DNA from: Pisolithus tinctorius
Lineage: Eukaryota > Basidiomycota > Agaricomycetes > Boletales > Pisolithaceae
Direction of reading: 5' to 3'
DNA length: 64,000 nucleotides
Assembly (NCBI GenBank): GCA_024663395.1
Contig: JANFAH010000084.1
Location: 62,001-126,000, forward strand
The position numbers and the translations under genes are program-made. This document shows positions 12,151 to 23,323 of this stretch, piece after piece (position 1 is the first letter of the stretch; every line of letters starts with the position of its first letter). The notes beneath the pieces were generated by a model. That model did not search any database, was not told the DNA's origin, and saw nothing but the letters and a program-made list of their open reading frames with translations.

Positions 12151-12921
12151 CTTTCAAATTCAAACTCCGCCCATGATTACGATCACAAACTCCGCTGCCA
12201 CAACTCTCTCACCTGCCCCCACCATCAACGTCCATCGCTTGATCCGCCCGTTCCTCTTCGCGCTCCCTCCCTTCCTCCCTGCGTTCCGTGGTCGGTCGCT
12301 ACATGTTTTCAGATGTACAACCATTCGTTTGAGGTGGCCACTTGAATTTGCAGCAGGGCATGAAGTGCACTTGTACACATGTGGGCCATAGAATGTTCTA
12401 GAACACTGCCAAAAATGTACACTTATTCCCACTTCTGATGCACATCGACCGTGTTCCTGCCAAATCATGATCTTTTTCGAACAGTTCCGTGATGACCAAC
12501 TTCCGTGTGTTTCCAGTCTCAAACCGCTTGGAGTGGAGATGCAGCAAGTCGATTGGAGTCCTTCGGTGTTGTGTTGGGTGTCTTGGTCTTACATAAACCC
12601 GACTAAACACGTGTATTGTCATCACCTAATATCACCGAGGAAACAGGGGACAAAGGGAGCCCCTAAATATTGCTCTGTTCAATCAACGGGCACCACACCG
12701 TATATTACAACGTTCGTCGAAGTCGTCAAGAGGACTCGCAGTACATACATATACTTACAACGCTCGGAACAAGAAAGAACTATACAACCGTACATGAGCG
12801 GGGCCATCACGAACAACGGAATATAAAGTTTGCAGTTCAAGGGCGGGGGAATGAGAAGGTAAAAGTTACGTATAGGCGTGTCGTTTCATCTCCGCATTCG
12901 TTCAAATCGGTACGAATTCGC
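12151..12921. other. intergenic region between the TBP promoter and the membrane-protein 3' end
   Basis: Short open frames on both strands here show no recognisable domains and no consistent splice structure. The stretch probably holds the distal TBP promoter and the 3' untranslated region of the gene at 12,922. I see no gene. Confidence 0.5.
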
Positions 12922-14001
12922 TCATCGACCACCGACTAAGGGCGCACGCTCCTCATCTTCCAAAATGATGCCTCCACGCCTGTACCTGACGGATAGACCG
13001 TAGACGCCCTTGATCACACACAGCGTGCTAAGGATTGCAAATGCAAGGGCACTCCAGTGCACGAAAGGTTCGTGCTGATGGGCAAAGATGGCGTAAAGTG
13101 ACCACGTAATAGCAATCGAGGCAGGGAGATCGCCTTCTACAGTACCGAAGGCATACGCAGCAGCAGTGCCTTCCAGGAAGAAGCTGCGGAGGAACAGCAC
13201 ATTTGGCACAAGGTACAGCCAATAGGAATAGGACGACTTACAAGGCAAGGAAGGCGAAGACCTTGGTCCAGACTCCAGCGGGGTGAAGGCGGGCATCAAC
13301 ACCAAACGCTTGGAAAGCGGAGAGGATAACAAGCACGGTGGTCCACCCATGATATAGCGAGAAGGGCAAGTGCACGAAGATCTCATCGCCAGTGGTGCAC
13401 GGATAGTGGTACTTCTTCACAATGTAATAGATGTGCTATCGAACCCAGTAACACAGCATCAGACATGTTACCCACACCCGGGTACATTGCAAATGAAAGG
13501 GGAATGGAGCCGGTAACTCACCGTAACGCTACTGCTGACCAACAAGGCGAAGATGAAGGACACGATATAGTGGTGCGTCGCCCAAAGATTGACGTAAACA
13601 GCATTGAGGACTCCAAGCAGAGCAAAGCGCCAGGAAATGCCGTCGATAACGACCCTTTTGCCTTCTTCGGTAAACTGGTAAACTATGGTACCGAGCAACA
13701 AAAGGTGAATAAGGGTCCTATAGACGCGTGTTCAGTGACCAGCGCTGCCGAACACCAAGATCGCAACGAGAGTACGCACCAAATCAAGAATGCCCACGGA
13801 GCAGGTGTGACATATGTATCTTTGGATGAATAGTAGATGTCGTGAGGAGCGGCGACGGTGTAGATGTTTGAACCCAAGAAGAGGAAATAAACGATGATGT
13901 TAATGATCTTGACGACAACCAGCGGTCAGTGAATAATGAGGTGAGGTGAGCGGTATGAAAAGTACCTTGAGGACGATACCGTCCGACCAACGTCCTGCCA
14001 T
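12922..14001 (-). CDS. conserved multi-pass membrane protein, function unknown
   Basis: Five exons from 14001 give about 270 residues. The protein begins [12 protein letters not shown], enters a first hydrophobic helix ([16 protein letters not shown]), then [13 protein letters not shown]. Further helices are [28 protein letters not shown] with [64 protein letters not shown] and [20 protein letters not shown], so six to eight membrane spans. The tail is charged and ends ERAPLVGGR. The PxPWAFLIW segment and hydrophobic pattern recall tryptophan-rich sensory/TspO-like fungal membrane proteins, but I cannot confirm that family. All introns have GT..AG ends and splice in frame, so the gene looks functional. 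Confidence 0.75.
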
Positions 14002-16013
14002 GTCGGGAGCGATTCGGCAACTGAGAGCGGATACGACAATTGACAGATGGGGAGTAGAGAGAGGTGTGTGGTAGTTATTGTTTGCGGGGGTACCGGTTTA
14101 TGTACTGGCATCCCAGGGCGCACACGTGCAGCAACACGAGGCAACGTGACGTCACAACCTACATCACTAGTCTGCGCCCCGCACCCCTCCGCGTAGCTAC
14201 TTAAAGCTCCAAAACTACCTATCCACATCACCTTCAGCATCTCACAAAGTACTCTCGCCTTTCAGTAAACCACGATACCCCGCTTGGGGGGAAGGTCACC
14301 CCAGGATCGTGGGAGATCCGCCACTGCACCGGCCAGTAGTCAAATGATCAAACGGGTACGGTAATTCCCCTGGCCGGACCCGTCACTATGGTAGGCTCGT
14401 CTATTTCTGTCGTGACCCCCGGTCCCATGACAAGGCACTGGGAAAGCCTGAACAGCCACCGTACCGAGACCCGTTGTTCGTACTGATCAGGGGTTCTGCG
14501 GATGTCCATTCATTGAGATCGATATTGACGCCCCAATGGAGACCAGCACCCCATTATCTTAACAATAACCGATGAATACGTCTACGGGCAGTTCAAGGGC
14601 TATACATCCGAATGCAACAAGGAAAGTTCATATGTGCATGGTGCAACTTGTGAGACCGCATTGGTCACAGTGCCCAGAGACAGGTAAGTTCAGAAAAGGA
14701 CCCCATTGAGCAGTGTACCATACATGGAAGATCATGGAAAATCAATAACTTGCAAAAACCGTCTCTATGAGTTCATCGCCAACTTTAATATCATCCCGAA
14801 CAAGTCAATGGTCCACGATCAATGATCGCGGGTGATCTCTGCGTCATCATTCACCTGAAGGGCAATAGTTGTTTGTGGTTTCGTCCCGTCAGGTAGATAG
14901 GGAACGTACCAAGTTGGCTTCCAAGCAAGGGTCGTAGTTGCATCGTGGATCTGCAAGCACATGCTCAGGGTCGTTCGATATCAGTGTAATCTTTCAGCCG
15001 CCCCATATCTAGTAACTCGCATTATCTGTGACTGCAGGTGAAAAGAAAATTATCTCGTTCCGCACGTAGAACCACAGGATCTGAAGGTTAGAAACAGCAC
15101 ATCATCTTACGGGAAACATGGAGGTAACTCATGTTCCTTGCGTGCACAGGCAGTACTGCCCAAGCACCCTAGGATTAGAAAGTCAGCGACTTATTGTTCG
15201 TAATCCACCAACACCCAACGCCCGGTGCTAAGCTCTCCATATAAGAGGACCAGATTGCCGCACTTGATTGTTACACCATAAAGGGAAGATCAGCTATTCA
15301 GCATATCCAGCGGTACCTAGTTACTTATCTGGGTTCAGGTAAGCCAGCATTGTGCTTATACCAGTAGTGTTATCAATATACCTGTTTGCCTGGCGAGGGA
15401 AGGGTTCCCCCTCTATATCACCTTTGAGTAACCCCACCTGATGCCTTCTACCTCGAGCACTTCCTTACTACCTGCAGTAGACCGTCCAGTGTTTGGCAAG
15501 TCTTTGATATCCTCGAAAATAATCATGAAATAACTGTGAAGGCAAACATCACCTGAAGGTTCCGGTTTTCAGCTGATCGGGCCGATAACCAAGTTGATCG
15601 TGATAATAGACCACTGGGCTTTCGCTCTGTCTTCGCTGGGCTCAAAAACACCCAGACGACAAATTCCTCCGCGATTCGATTAGGCGGACGCAACGGAAGC
15701 TTTTTGAGAGCCACCTTTGGCGTACGTGGTGTCTGCTAGGGTGCAGCAGGAAGGGTCGCAGGTTACCAATTTGTCAGATGCGGTCACTGTAGTTGGTTGC
15801 TGACTTGCTGTGGAATGATAAGTAGACATACGGTCTCCGAGCGTGGATCCTGAGATGTTTCAGAGGTCAACAGGCTTGTTTTGCGTGGACTCGCTGAGTG
15901 AATTAAGCTGATGCATGCGAAGAGAGAGCCCTGGAATCTTTGCGGTCAAGCTGCAAGATTTAAGATCCTCACTGTTAGTATGAGAGCGACTAGACTAGTT
16001 TTCTCATAGAACT
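14002..16013. other. left edge of the accessory island, no gene found
   Basis: About 2 kb without a convincing coding frame. Open frames are short and show no domain or splice pattern that I trust. The first 250 bases are the upstream region of the membrane-protein gene. The rest appears to be unique or decayed sequence before the first repeat unit begins near 16,014. Confidence 0.4.
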
Positions 16014-16279
16014 CGTTGAAGAGGCTAATCCCCCGAAGCTTGGTGTGTGAATATTTTTATTTTTCATAATTGTATATCTTGCTGTATATGTACATACTTT
16101 GTCGGTATCAGCCACTCAAGAGACTCATCAGCAGACGGACTGGTATATCTATAACACAAGCGGACAGCGACAACGAAGAAAACAAACACAGACAAGTAGC
16201 AAACATAACGTAGACAAGTTGCAAACATAGCACGAGGCATAGATCGAAAGCAAGACATTGAGACCTTTCTCGACCGCGC

Positions 16280-16751
16280 CTAGCGGCCAGCACTTCTGCC
16301 GTGCCCCAAGTGAACCTCCCTAATGTGGCGAACAGCGTTGTTTCTCTTAACTTGCTCGCCGCACCAAGGGCAGGTGATGGGGGCAGACCGATTCAAATCC
16401 CGAATGCCATGCAAGCGAAAATGATCTGGGGCGCTGCCGCAATTGACAAGCACGTTACACCTCATGCCGCTCGAGTTTCGGCAACCACAAGGAACGGAAG
16501 GGCATTCCTCGTACCGGCTCGAGTGCGTGCGCTGTCAATAGTGAGTAACGGTTAATCGAGGGGAATCAGATCGCAGGCTAACAATTTGATTGGCATTGGC
16601 TTGCGAGTAGGTAGTACCCACAGCGCCGCGCAGGGCGTAGTTAAGTCTGGACTGTGGTTAAGCAAGGGGAAGTGGTACGAATAGGGATAACGTACGGGTT
16701 AATGGGGCCATCGTAATGTTCCGGGGTACCGTTCCCGTTAGATGTTGCCAT
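16280..16751 (-). CDS. small zinc-finger protein, subfamily A, copy 1
   Basis: Three exons at 16696-16751, 16622-16646 and 16280-16531 (56, 25 and 252 nt) give 110 residues. Exon 1 encodes MATSNGNGTPEHYDGPINP. The 25-nt microexon encodes NYALRGA. The last exon carries two Cys/His groups: CNVLVNCGSAPDHFRLH and ITCPWCGEQVKRNNAVRH followed by IREVHLGHGR. The pattern resembles a two-part C2H2-like finger in which the second group has Cys-x2-Cys and terminal His residues. I do not recognise the family by name. The start is chosen because copies 2 and 3 have an ATG at exactly the same place, and both introns keep the same phases (2, then 0). Exact conservation of exon sizes across diverged copies supports a genuine gene. 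Confidence 0.72.
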
Positions 16752-19248
16752 GATTTTAGCGATTAGCCCATAGCCGCTCTCTCTCTTTAAGTATGTTTTC
16801 GGGGTGTCTCCAACCATCCAAAAGCCGGCTACATAAAGCTTCATTGGGTAGCAAATTGCTGGAGGACAACATGATTTAGTGGCGGGCAGAGACGGGTGCT
16901 AAGCGCATGATTACTCCCTCCCAATTAGTGAGCATCCAAAGACGAGTATTTGGAGGGAATTTCTAGGTATTCCCAAGCATTCGTGATGACTGTGTGACAT
17001 CACCGTACGGAGGGCAATGTACCTGGAGTCCAAGGACAGTTGTGCTAAATGCCTCGGTGTCGGAGACGCCTAGTTATCTTCATGTCGTACGGATGCTGCC
17101 TTGCATCTGGTCTTGCCAGCTAGGGCTGCCACGAGGGTGAAAATAACTCAGGATAGCCCTATAGTTCCGGCCAATAATTGAATGGGATGTTGTGCCTCTG
17201 CGTGGAGATTGCTTTGGTCCGGTCAGTCACCGGTAAAATTGCAGCGCCGGCGGATATCGCTAAGGGATGCCAGCCAAGGAGGGGGTAAGTTGGATGGGAG
17301 GTTCTCGATCGGTAATGGGCTATCTGATCTGAAGTCTTGCTCTCCTTGTGCGGCAAAGGGGTTGGGTGGGTCAGTGGTGGGCAGAGGGTTGTGGAGAGTT
17401 GTATAGTATAAAAAAAAAAGAGCTTGGTCCGTAAGAGCAGTGGCTAAAACATGAAATTTGACTTAGCGCTGCAACCGCCGACTTTGTTTTGGAAAGCTTA
17501 CTATTACCTCAAGTTGTTATACGACCTTCCGGTCGTCCTCCACGGCTCAATTGCGACAGAATGACGAACTGATGAAACCCAGACGACCCACAGATAGCTG
17601 AAGGGTTACTGAGAAGAGGATCCCAGGTATGTCTAGGATGTTTGTCTCTGTCACAGCAAATGCTGAACAGTGATCTGTCTGATTAGACACCTCATCTCAT
17701 CCACCCACACGTTCATACTAATCAAGCGATTCCCCCCCTGGAAGGAGGTTTACGAAAAACCCCTAGGTTACCGACTCAGGGAGTCAATTTACTAGGCGAA
17801 AAAAGGTCAGGCTTCCTAGCGCCTAAACCAATAACTGGGAGGATCGCCGGATTCCAAAACCGTGAGTGGTTTCCCCTCCCCCTCATAAAGCCTACATTAG
17901 ATGCTTGCAGCGAGAATGGTTCGCCTGGTATCGAATCGTGGCGATGAGCTCTCGCAGCCACAGTATGCAACTGAAAAAAAGCAAGGAAAAAACCTCATCT
18001 CCTTAGTGTGGTAGCCCTGCAGCAGTGGCGGCGAGCCAGTTAGCCATACAAGGTAACAGAAAGGCGAATGGCTGCCGAAGGGCAGTCTCGTTGGACTTTC
18101 CCTTTGTCACAGTTCTCGCCTCGTTGATTTAGCCCTTCATCGAATCACCGGTTGCACGAAAGTACTGGCACAATACAGATATTCGATCTTCGTTTTATTT
18201 GGGGTCAACGATCAATCGACAAATACATCCCCAAACGCAACCTTACCTGAATCGGTCACTGCTGAAGGTAGTTTGGGCGAGCCCCATTTTTTGTCCGTTG
18301 CATAGTCTCGTCCGCATAGGCGTTGCAGTTCAAGGAAAAATGGCCATTCCAGCTGAAATAGATCTTACCGATGTCCACATGAAGCCAGGGCGAATTCGTC
18401 GCAGGTCCTTTGTGCCATCGGAGGAAGCAGATCATTTCCAAGCACGTACTTTTTCAATAAAAGAATTAGTCGTCTGTCCGACTGCTTGTGTAGAGGATCG
18501 AGTCCAGAAAGTCGATGTTGGGATCGCCAGGTTCTTGGGAAGGGTGACTCGAATCTACGACGCGTCCGCTGTTGGGCTTTCGTGAGTCAACGTTTAACCT
18601 TGGATCTCCATGCACGCTTATAGCATGAAAAATCTCTCCTAGAATGAGAACTACATCATGTGTATAGACTCTTCGCTTGCAAAATATATGATGCAGGCCA
18701 AGCAAGCGGCTGTGTTGAAAATTTAGAGGGTCCGACCTGGTCCGACGTTTCGCTCTCCAAATCTCGAACGTGGTCCGCCAAGCGACAAGCAGCTCTGAAT
18801 AGCTCCGCAAAGTTCGGAAGATGAAACGTTCTGGAAAGCCGCCAGCTGACAGTGAAACCCAATTGCAAGAACAACTCGGACAGCACAATCGAGCCCTTTT
18901 GATATCGCACAACAAAATTTGCCTTCAATGGGCACAAAGAGGACTGATACTCATGACACCATATGGAGTCTTGAACAGAGGGTTCCAGTACTAGGTTTGA
19001 AGAAAGACGAAGTTTTGAAGAGCGAACATTATCGACAATAGATATACAGGCACGGTCTAACAGTTCAACGGATAAAGTCATACTTAAAAAGTACTGTGCA
19101 GATCCCGCAGATCAATTGTACTGTACAACACGTTTACGATTGAAGGCTAGCAGATCACAGAACTAGACTAGTCGCCGTCAACTATACCTCCAGTCTGCAA
19201 CTCACGCACTCTCTGCAGACCACAAGTTAAAAGTTTTGTCGTAGACCT
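16752..19248. other. remainder of unit A1; possible second decayed gene on the minus strand
   Basis: No complete gene could be built. The minus strand near 18,470-18,920 holds a frame with VYTHDVVLILGEIFHAISVH and, further on, FLDSILYTSS. Related peptides occur at the matching place in units A2 (near 21,700-22,000), A3 (near 42,170-42,410) and A4 (near 47,300-47,450), for example YKHGMVLILAEISLAMSVYG in A3. The shared frame hints at a second gene or 5' exons, now mostly broken. Confidence 0.35.
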
Positions 19249-22200
19249 TGTAAAGAGGTTGATGCCCCGAAGCTTGGTGCCCGTGAGTGTTTTATTTCAT
19301 ACATATGTATAACGGCATATTTTGCTATATGTGTATGTCCATACCTTGTCGGAATCAGTCAAGCGTTACTCAAGTAGGTGAGACTATATCATCAGCAGAC
19401 GGTCAACCGAGACCTTTTCACAGGCGTGTGTCGCAAGCGACGATTAGCATTATTCCCCACCCTTGATAACGCCTAGTGACCGGTATTCCTGCCGTGATCC
19501 AAATGGACTTCTCTGATATGGCGGATCAAGTTGTTCCTCAAAACCGACAGGTTGCACCCTATCCAAGCGCAGGTGATGTAGGCAGACCGATTCACATCCC
19601 GAACGTCATGCGTGATGCGAAAATGTTCTGGAGCGCTGGCACAATTAACGGGCACGCGGCATGCCGTGATCGTGCGGTTGGAGTTTGGGTATCCACAAGG
19701 AACGGGAGGACACACCGCGTACTGATTCGCAGACGACGGTTGGGGCGGAGGCGTCTCCTGTCAATAGTGAATAACAGCTAAACGAAAGGGGGATCACGGT
19801 CCTACATTTTGCTTGGTTCGCATGTAGGTATTACCTACGGCGCCTTGCAACGCATAGTTTCGTCTGTATCGTGGTTAAGCAACAGGAGGTGGTACGAAAC
19901 AAGGATGACCCACGGGTTAATTGGGCCATGGTAATGTTCCGGGCCACTCTGTCCCTCAGGAGATGGCATGGTGTTTTGGCGACTTGGACCATAGCTACAA
20001 TCGTCTTTAAGTAATTTTTTTGGGATACCTCCAAGTAACCAAAACTCGCCTAAGTAAGTCTCCACAGGGTAGTGAATTTCTGGAGGACGTCATTACCCAG
20101 TGGCCGGCAAGGACGGGTTTTACGCGTCCATTTGCTCCGTTCCAAATAATGGCACATCCCAGGATGATGCCTTGGAGGAAGATTCTAGATACCCAGGCAT
20201 GGGTAATGTCTGGGACGACCGCCTGTGGAGGGCGATGAGCCTTGGAGTCCGAGGACAGTCGTACAAAAAGCCTCGGTGTTGGAGATGCCTGGTTATCCTC
20301 GTGTCGTATAGACGTCGTCTTGCATCTGGTCTTGCCAACGGAGGACGCTACGAGGGAGAAAAAAAAAACACCCAGGATAGTCACCATAGTTTCAAATTGA
20401 ATGGAATTTCGTGCCTTTACGTGCAAGCTGCTTTGTTCCGGTCGGTCAAGCGAACGGAGGACAAACGTTTACACCGGTAAAATTACACTGCCGATGAGCA
20501 TTTGTTAACGATGCCGGCCGAGGAAGGGGGATGGGGTAGGAGGGGTTCTCGATCGGTAGTGGCGTATCTAGCCGTGAAGTCTTACCCTCCTTGGATTTCG
20601 AGATAATACAGAGATCGCGTTTCTGTCTGACATGGGATTAGATGCGTCAGTGGTGGGTGGAGGGTTATGGAGGGTTTTGTGGCGAAAAAAAGAGCTTGGT
20701 CTGTAGGAACAGTGAGTAAAAGATGGATTTGTTTGGTAAGTCCACTATTACCTGAATCTGTTGGATGACCTCCTGGCTGTCCTCCACGGCTCAATTGCGA
20801 CCGAACGACGGACTGGCGAAACCCAGACAACCCACAAATAACTGAAGGGTTACTGGGGAGAGGGGGATGTCCAGCAATTTTTTTTCTGTCATAGTAAGCG
20901 CTGAACAGTGACCTGTCTGGTTGAGACGCGTCATCTCATCTCATCTACCCACAATTTCGTTCTGATCAAACGATTCCTCCATCCTTCCATCCCTCCTGAC
21001 GGGATGTTTAGGAAAAACCCCTAGGTTGCCAACCCAGGGAGTCAATTCATCAAGCGAAAGATGCCAGACTTCCTAGCGGCCAATCCAGCTACGGGAAGGT
21101 TCGTTGGGTTCAAAACCGTGAGTGGTTGCTCCGTTCCCTGTCATTAAGCCTACATTGGACGTTTGCAGTGGAAAAGATTCGCCTGATAACGAATCGCGAC
21201 GATGATCCTCGCCGCAGCGACAGTACGCAACCAGCACAGGCCAAAGACGTCTCATCTCTTTAATGTGGTAGCCCTGTAACGGTGGCGACAAGCCAGTTAG
21301 CCATACAAGGTAACAGACAGGCGAGTCCGAGTGGCCGCCAAAGGGCTGTCTTGTGGGACTTCCGCTCTGTCACCCTTCTCGCCTGCTAGATTAGCCCTTC
21401 ATCGACTCATCGGTTACCCAAAGGGACTGGTACGAAGCAGATATTCGATCTTCGTTTCACTTGGGGTCAACGATCGATCAGATACATCTCGAAACATAAT
21501 CTTACCTGAATCGGTCAGTGTGGGCGATCCCCATCTTTGCTGCTACATAATCTCGCCCACACAGGCGTCATAGTTCATTCCTACCAAAACAGATCTTGCA
21601 GCTGTCGACATGAAGGCGGGGAGAATTCGTCGCTTGCATCGTTGGAGGAAGAAGATCCTGTTCAAAACGCATACCTTTGCAAAAGCATAAACAGATTAGT
21701 CGTCCATCCAACTGCTTGTATAGAGAGGATCGAGTGCAAAAGGTCGATTTCAAATGGGACTTCCAGGTTTCCAGGAAGCATGAACTTGGAGTCTGCGAGG
21801 TGTCTGACGTTGGGCTGGTATTTGAACGAGTTGTGAGTAAACCCTGGATGTCCATGCACGCTCATGACATGAAAACTCCCTGCCAGAATGAGAAACTACA
21901 TCATGTTTAAAGCCCTCACTTGCGAAATATATATGCAGGCTAAGTTGGCGCTGGGTTGAAAATTTTAGAGGGTCCGACGTTTCGCTCTCCAAAATCTCGA
22001 GCATAGTCCGCTGAGCGGACAAGCGACTTTGAATAACTCCGCAAAATTCGGAAGATGAACATCCTAAAGTTTGAACCCACTACACAGCGAAAGCCAATTG
22101 CAAGAGCAACACGGACGACGCAGTCGAATCCTTTTTCAAAGCGAGATTTACCCTGGGCAGGCACGCGAGAGCTGATTCGGGGTCCATGGCATCTACGGAC

Positions 22201-22440
22201 AGAGCGTTCAAGTACTAGATTTGAAGAAGGGGCTTTATTATATGACGTGGATTCGAGACAGCATATTGTGAATCATACGAATCAATACTATCCGGGAACG
22301 GTCTAACAATCCGGTGAACGGATCATACGTAAGGAGTAACTACTATGTGAACTCGATTGCTCGAATGTGTTGGACCGAAACCTACAACTGTGAAACGCGT
22401 TTACGATTGAACACTAGCAGATCGCGAAACTTTTAACTGG
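19249..22440 (-). repeat. repeat unit A2 (about 3.2 kb), in tandem with A1
   Basis: This is a direct copy of the preceding unit, starting with the CCCCGAAGCTTGGTG block and ending in a shared ACACTAGCAGATCGCGAAAC-type segment that matches 19,140-19,165. Diverged throughout by substitutions and small indels. Confidence 0.75.
19473..19969 (-). CDS. small zinc-finger protein, subfamily A, copy 2
   Basis: Exons at 19914-19969, 19839-19863 and 19473-19757 (56, 25 and 285 nt) give 121 residues. Exon 1 encodes MPSPEGQSGPEHYHGPINP, the microexon RNYALQGA, and the last exon a Pro/Gln-rich linker, then VCPPVPCGYPNSNRTITAC, NCASAPEHFRITHDV, ITCAWIGCNLSVLRNNLIRH and IREVHLDHGRNTGH. All splice sites have GT..AG ends at the same positions as copy 1. 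Compared with copy 1 the N-terminal finger has an extra Cys pair, and the second finger has Cys-x4-Cys spacing, the more common form in this family. No frameshift or stop is seen. Confidence 0.75.
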
Positions 22441-22538
22441 TATTCTGCGTGAGCTACAGACTCGAAGTGGCGTCTGCTGAAGATGTACTCACATCCGGAC
22501 TGACACCTCGATCGATGAGACATCTCCACCTCAACTAA
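19970..22538. other. remainder of unit A2, no intact gene
   Basis: This parallels 16,752-19,248. Minus-strand fragments with ILESETSD and VVSHSGREFSCHERAW near 21,850-22,000 match the A1 block but are shifted in frame. I see no intact gene. Confidence 0.4.
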
Positions 22539-23323
22539 TCAGGCACTGGAAGTGCGTTGTCCACGTTCTTTCTCGGAGGTATGGATGGCAGATTTCCTCT
22601 TGTGTCCAAGGTGTCTTTCACGAATATGGCGGATAAAATTGTGTCGCACAACTTCTGTGGAACATCCTTCCCACTGGCAGAGAATTACCTCATCACGGGA
22701 CTTCTTTGTTATTCTGTGGACGATAAAATGGTCTGCAGCCGTGGCATAGGTGACCTCTTGCAAACAGCATTGCCCATCTGGACCAGGATAGAGGCACTTT
22801 GTTGGCGGGCAGTTGATATACTTATTAATACGAGGCTACATGGACACATGGCGTGAGCGACAGGTCACGATTGTAAATGAAGCGAGTGTTGCTTACTTTC
22901 TTTTGAGGCACTGTACTGGGGTTCGTTTGGAACGTTTTGTCGCCCACCTTTAATGTATTTGAGTAATGGTAACGTGTTTAAGCCTGTACTTCACGCACTT
23001 TAGCCAGTTCCGTAGCTACACCCATAATGTTACTACCAGGTGCGCAGGACGCGTTGGGATGATGTTGAATCTGACGATTGGAATGCCGGCCAGGAAGAGA
23101 GGTCAGCCCAGGCATGGCGGGACCGATGCTACCTACCCCGTTGCAACATTCCAAAAAATTGACGTTTGTTCCATAAATTGTGTAGACGACCGACTGAGAT
23201 GTACTGTGAGCTGCACGGCATACATTGTATACCGGGTGTTACATACAATTTGGTTTGGTGCCAAGGTGTACCCAGCACTGGTCGAATACGGCTGCTCGAC
23301 GAATCCTGTCCGATTGTCGACAT
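22539..23323 (-). pseudogene. zinc-finger gene, subfamily B, copy 1 (3' exons intact, 5' end unresolved)
   Basis: The last exon (22539-22835) encodes YINCPPTKCLYPGPDGQC, ATAADHFIVHRITK, ILCQWEGCSTEVVRHNFIRH and RERHLGHKRKSA. Upstream exons 22897-22947 and 22990-23070 splice in phase 0 (VGDKTFQTNPSTVPQKK and IQHHPNASCAPGSNIMGVAT). They correspond to exon 2 of the intact copy at 47.8 kb, here divided by an apparent 42-nt intron that removes an in-frame TAA. The 5' exon is recognisable by similarity (KLYVTPGIQC against QLYVIPNDVS), but it lacks an ATG at the matching place and its likely donor is out of phase. I call it a probable pseudogene, though a different 5' exon could rescue it. Confidence 0.55.

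Larger units (their letters stand above)
16014..19248 (-). repeat. repeat unit A1 (about 3.2 kb)
   Basis: This stretch aligns by eye along its length with 19,249-22,440. Shared blocks include the CCCCGAAGCTTGGTG motif at the left end, the small zinc-finger gene, the tract with AAAAAGAGCTTGGTC-type sequence near 17,410 and 20,690, and the minus-strand block encoding ESETSD and VHGDP peptides near 18,600-18,780. Identity varies, so the duplication is not recent. Strand is given by the embedded gene. Boundaries are approximate. Confidence 0.75.

Noticed and set aside
14260..14420. GC-rich stretch with short palindromes considered as a tRNA or structured RNA
   Set aside because: No cloverleaf with A and B box sequences could be drawn.
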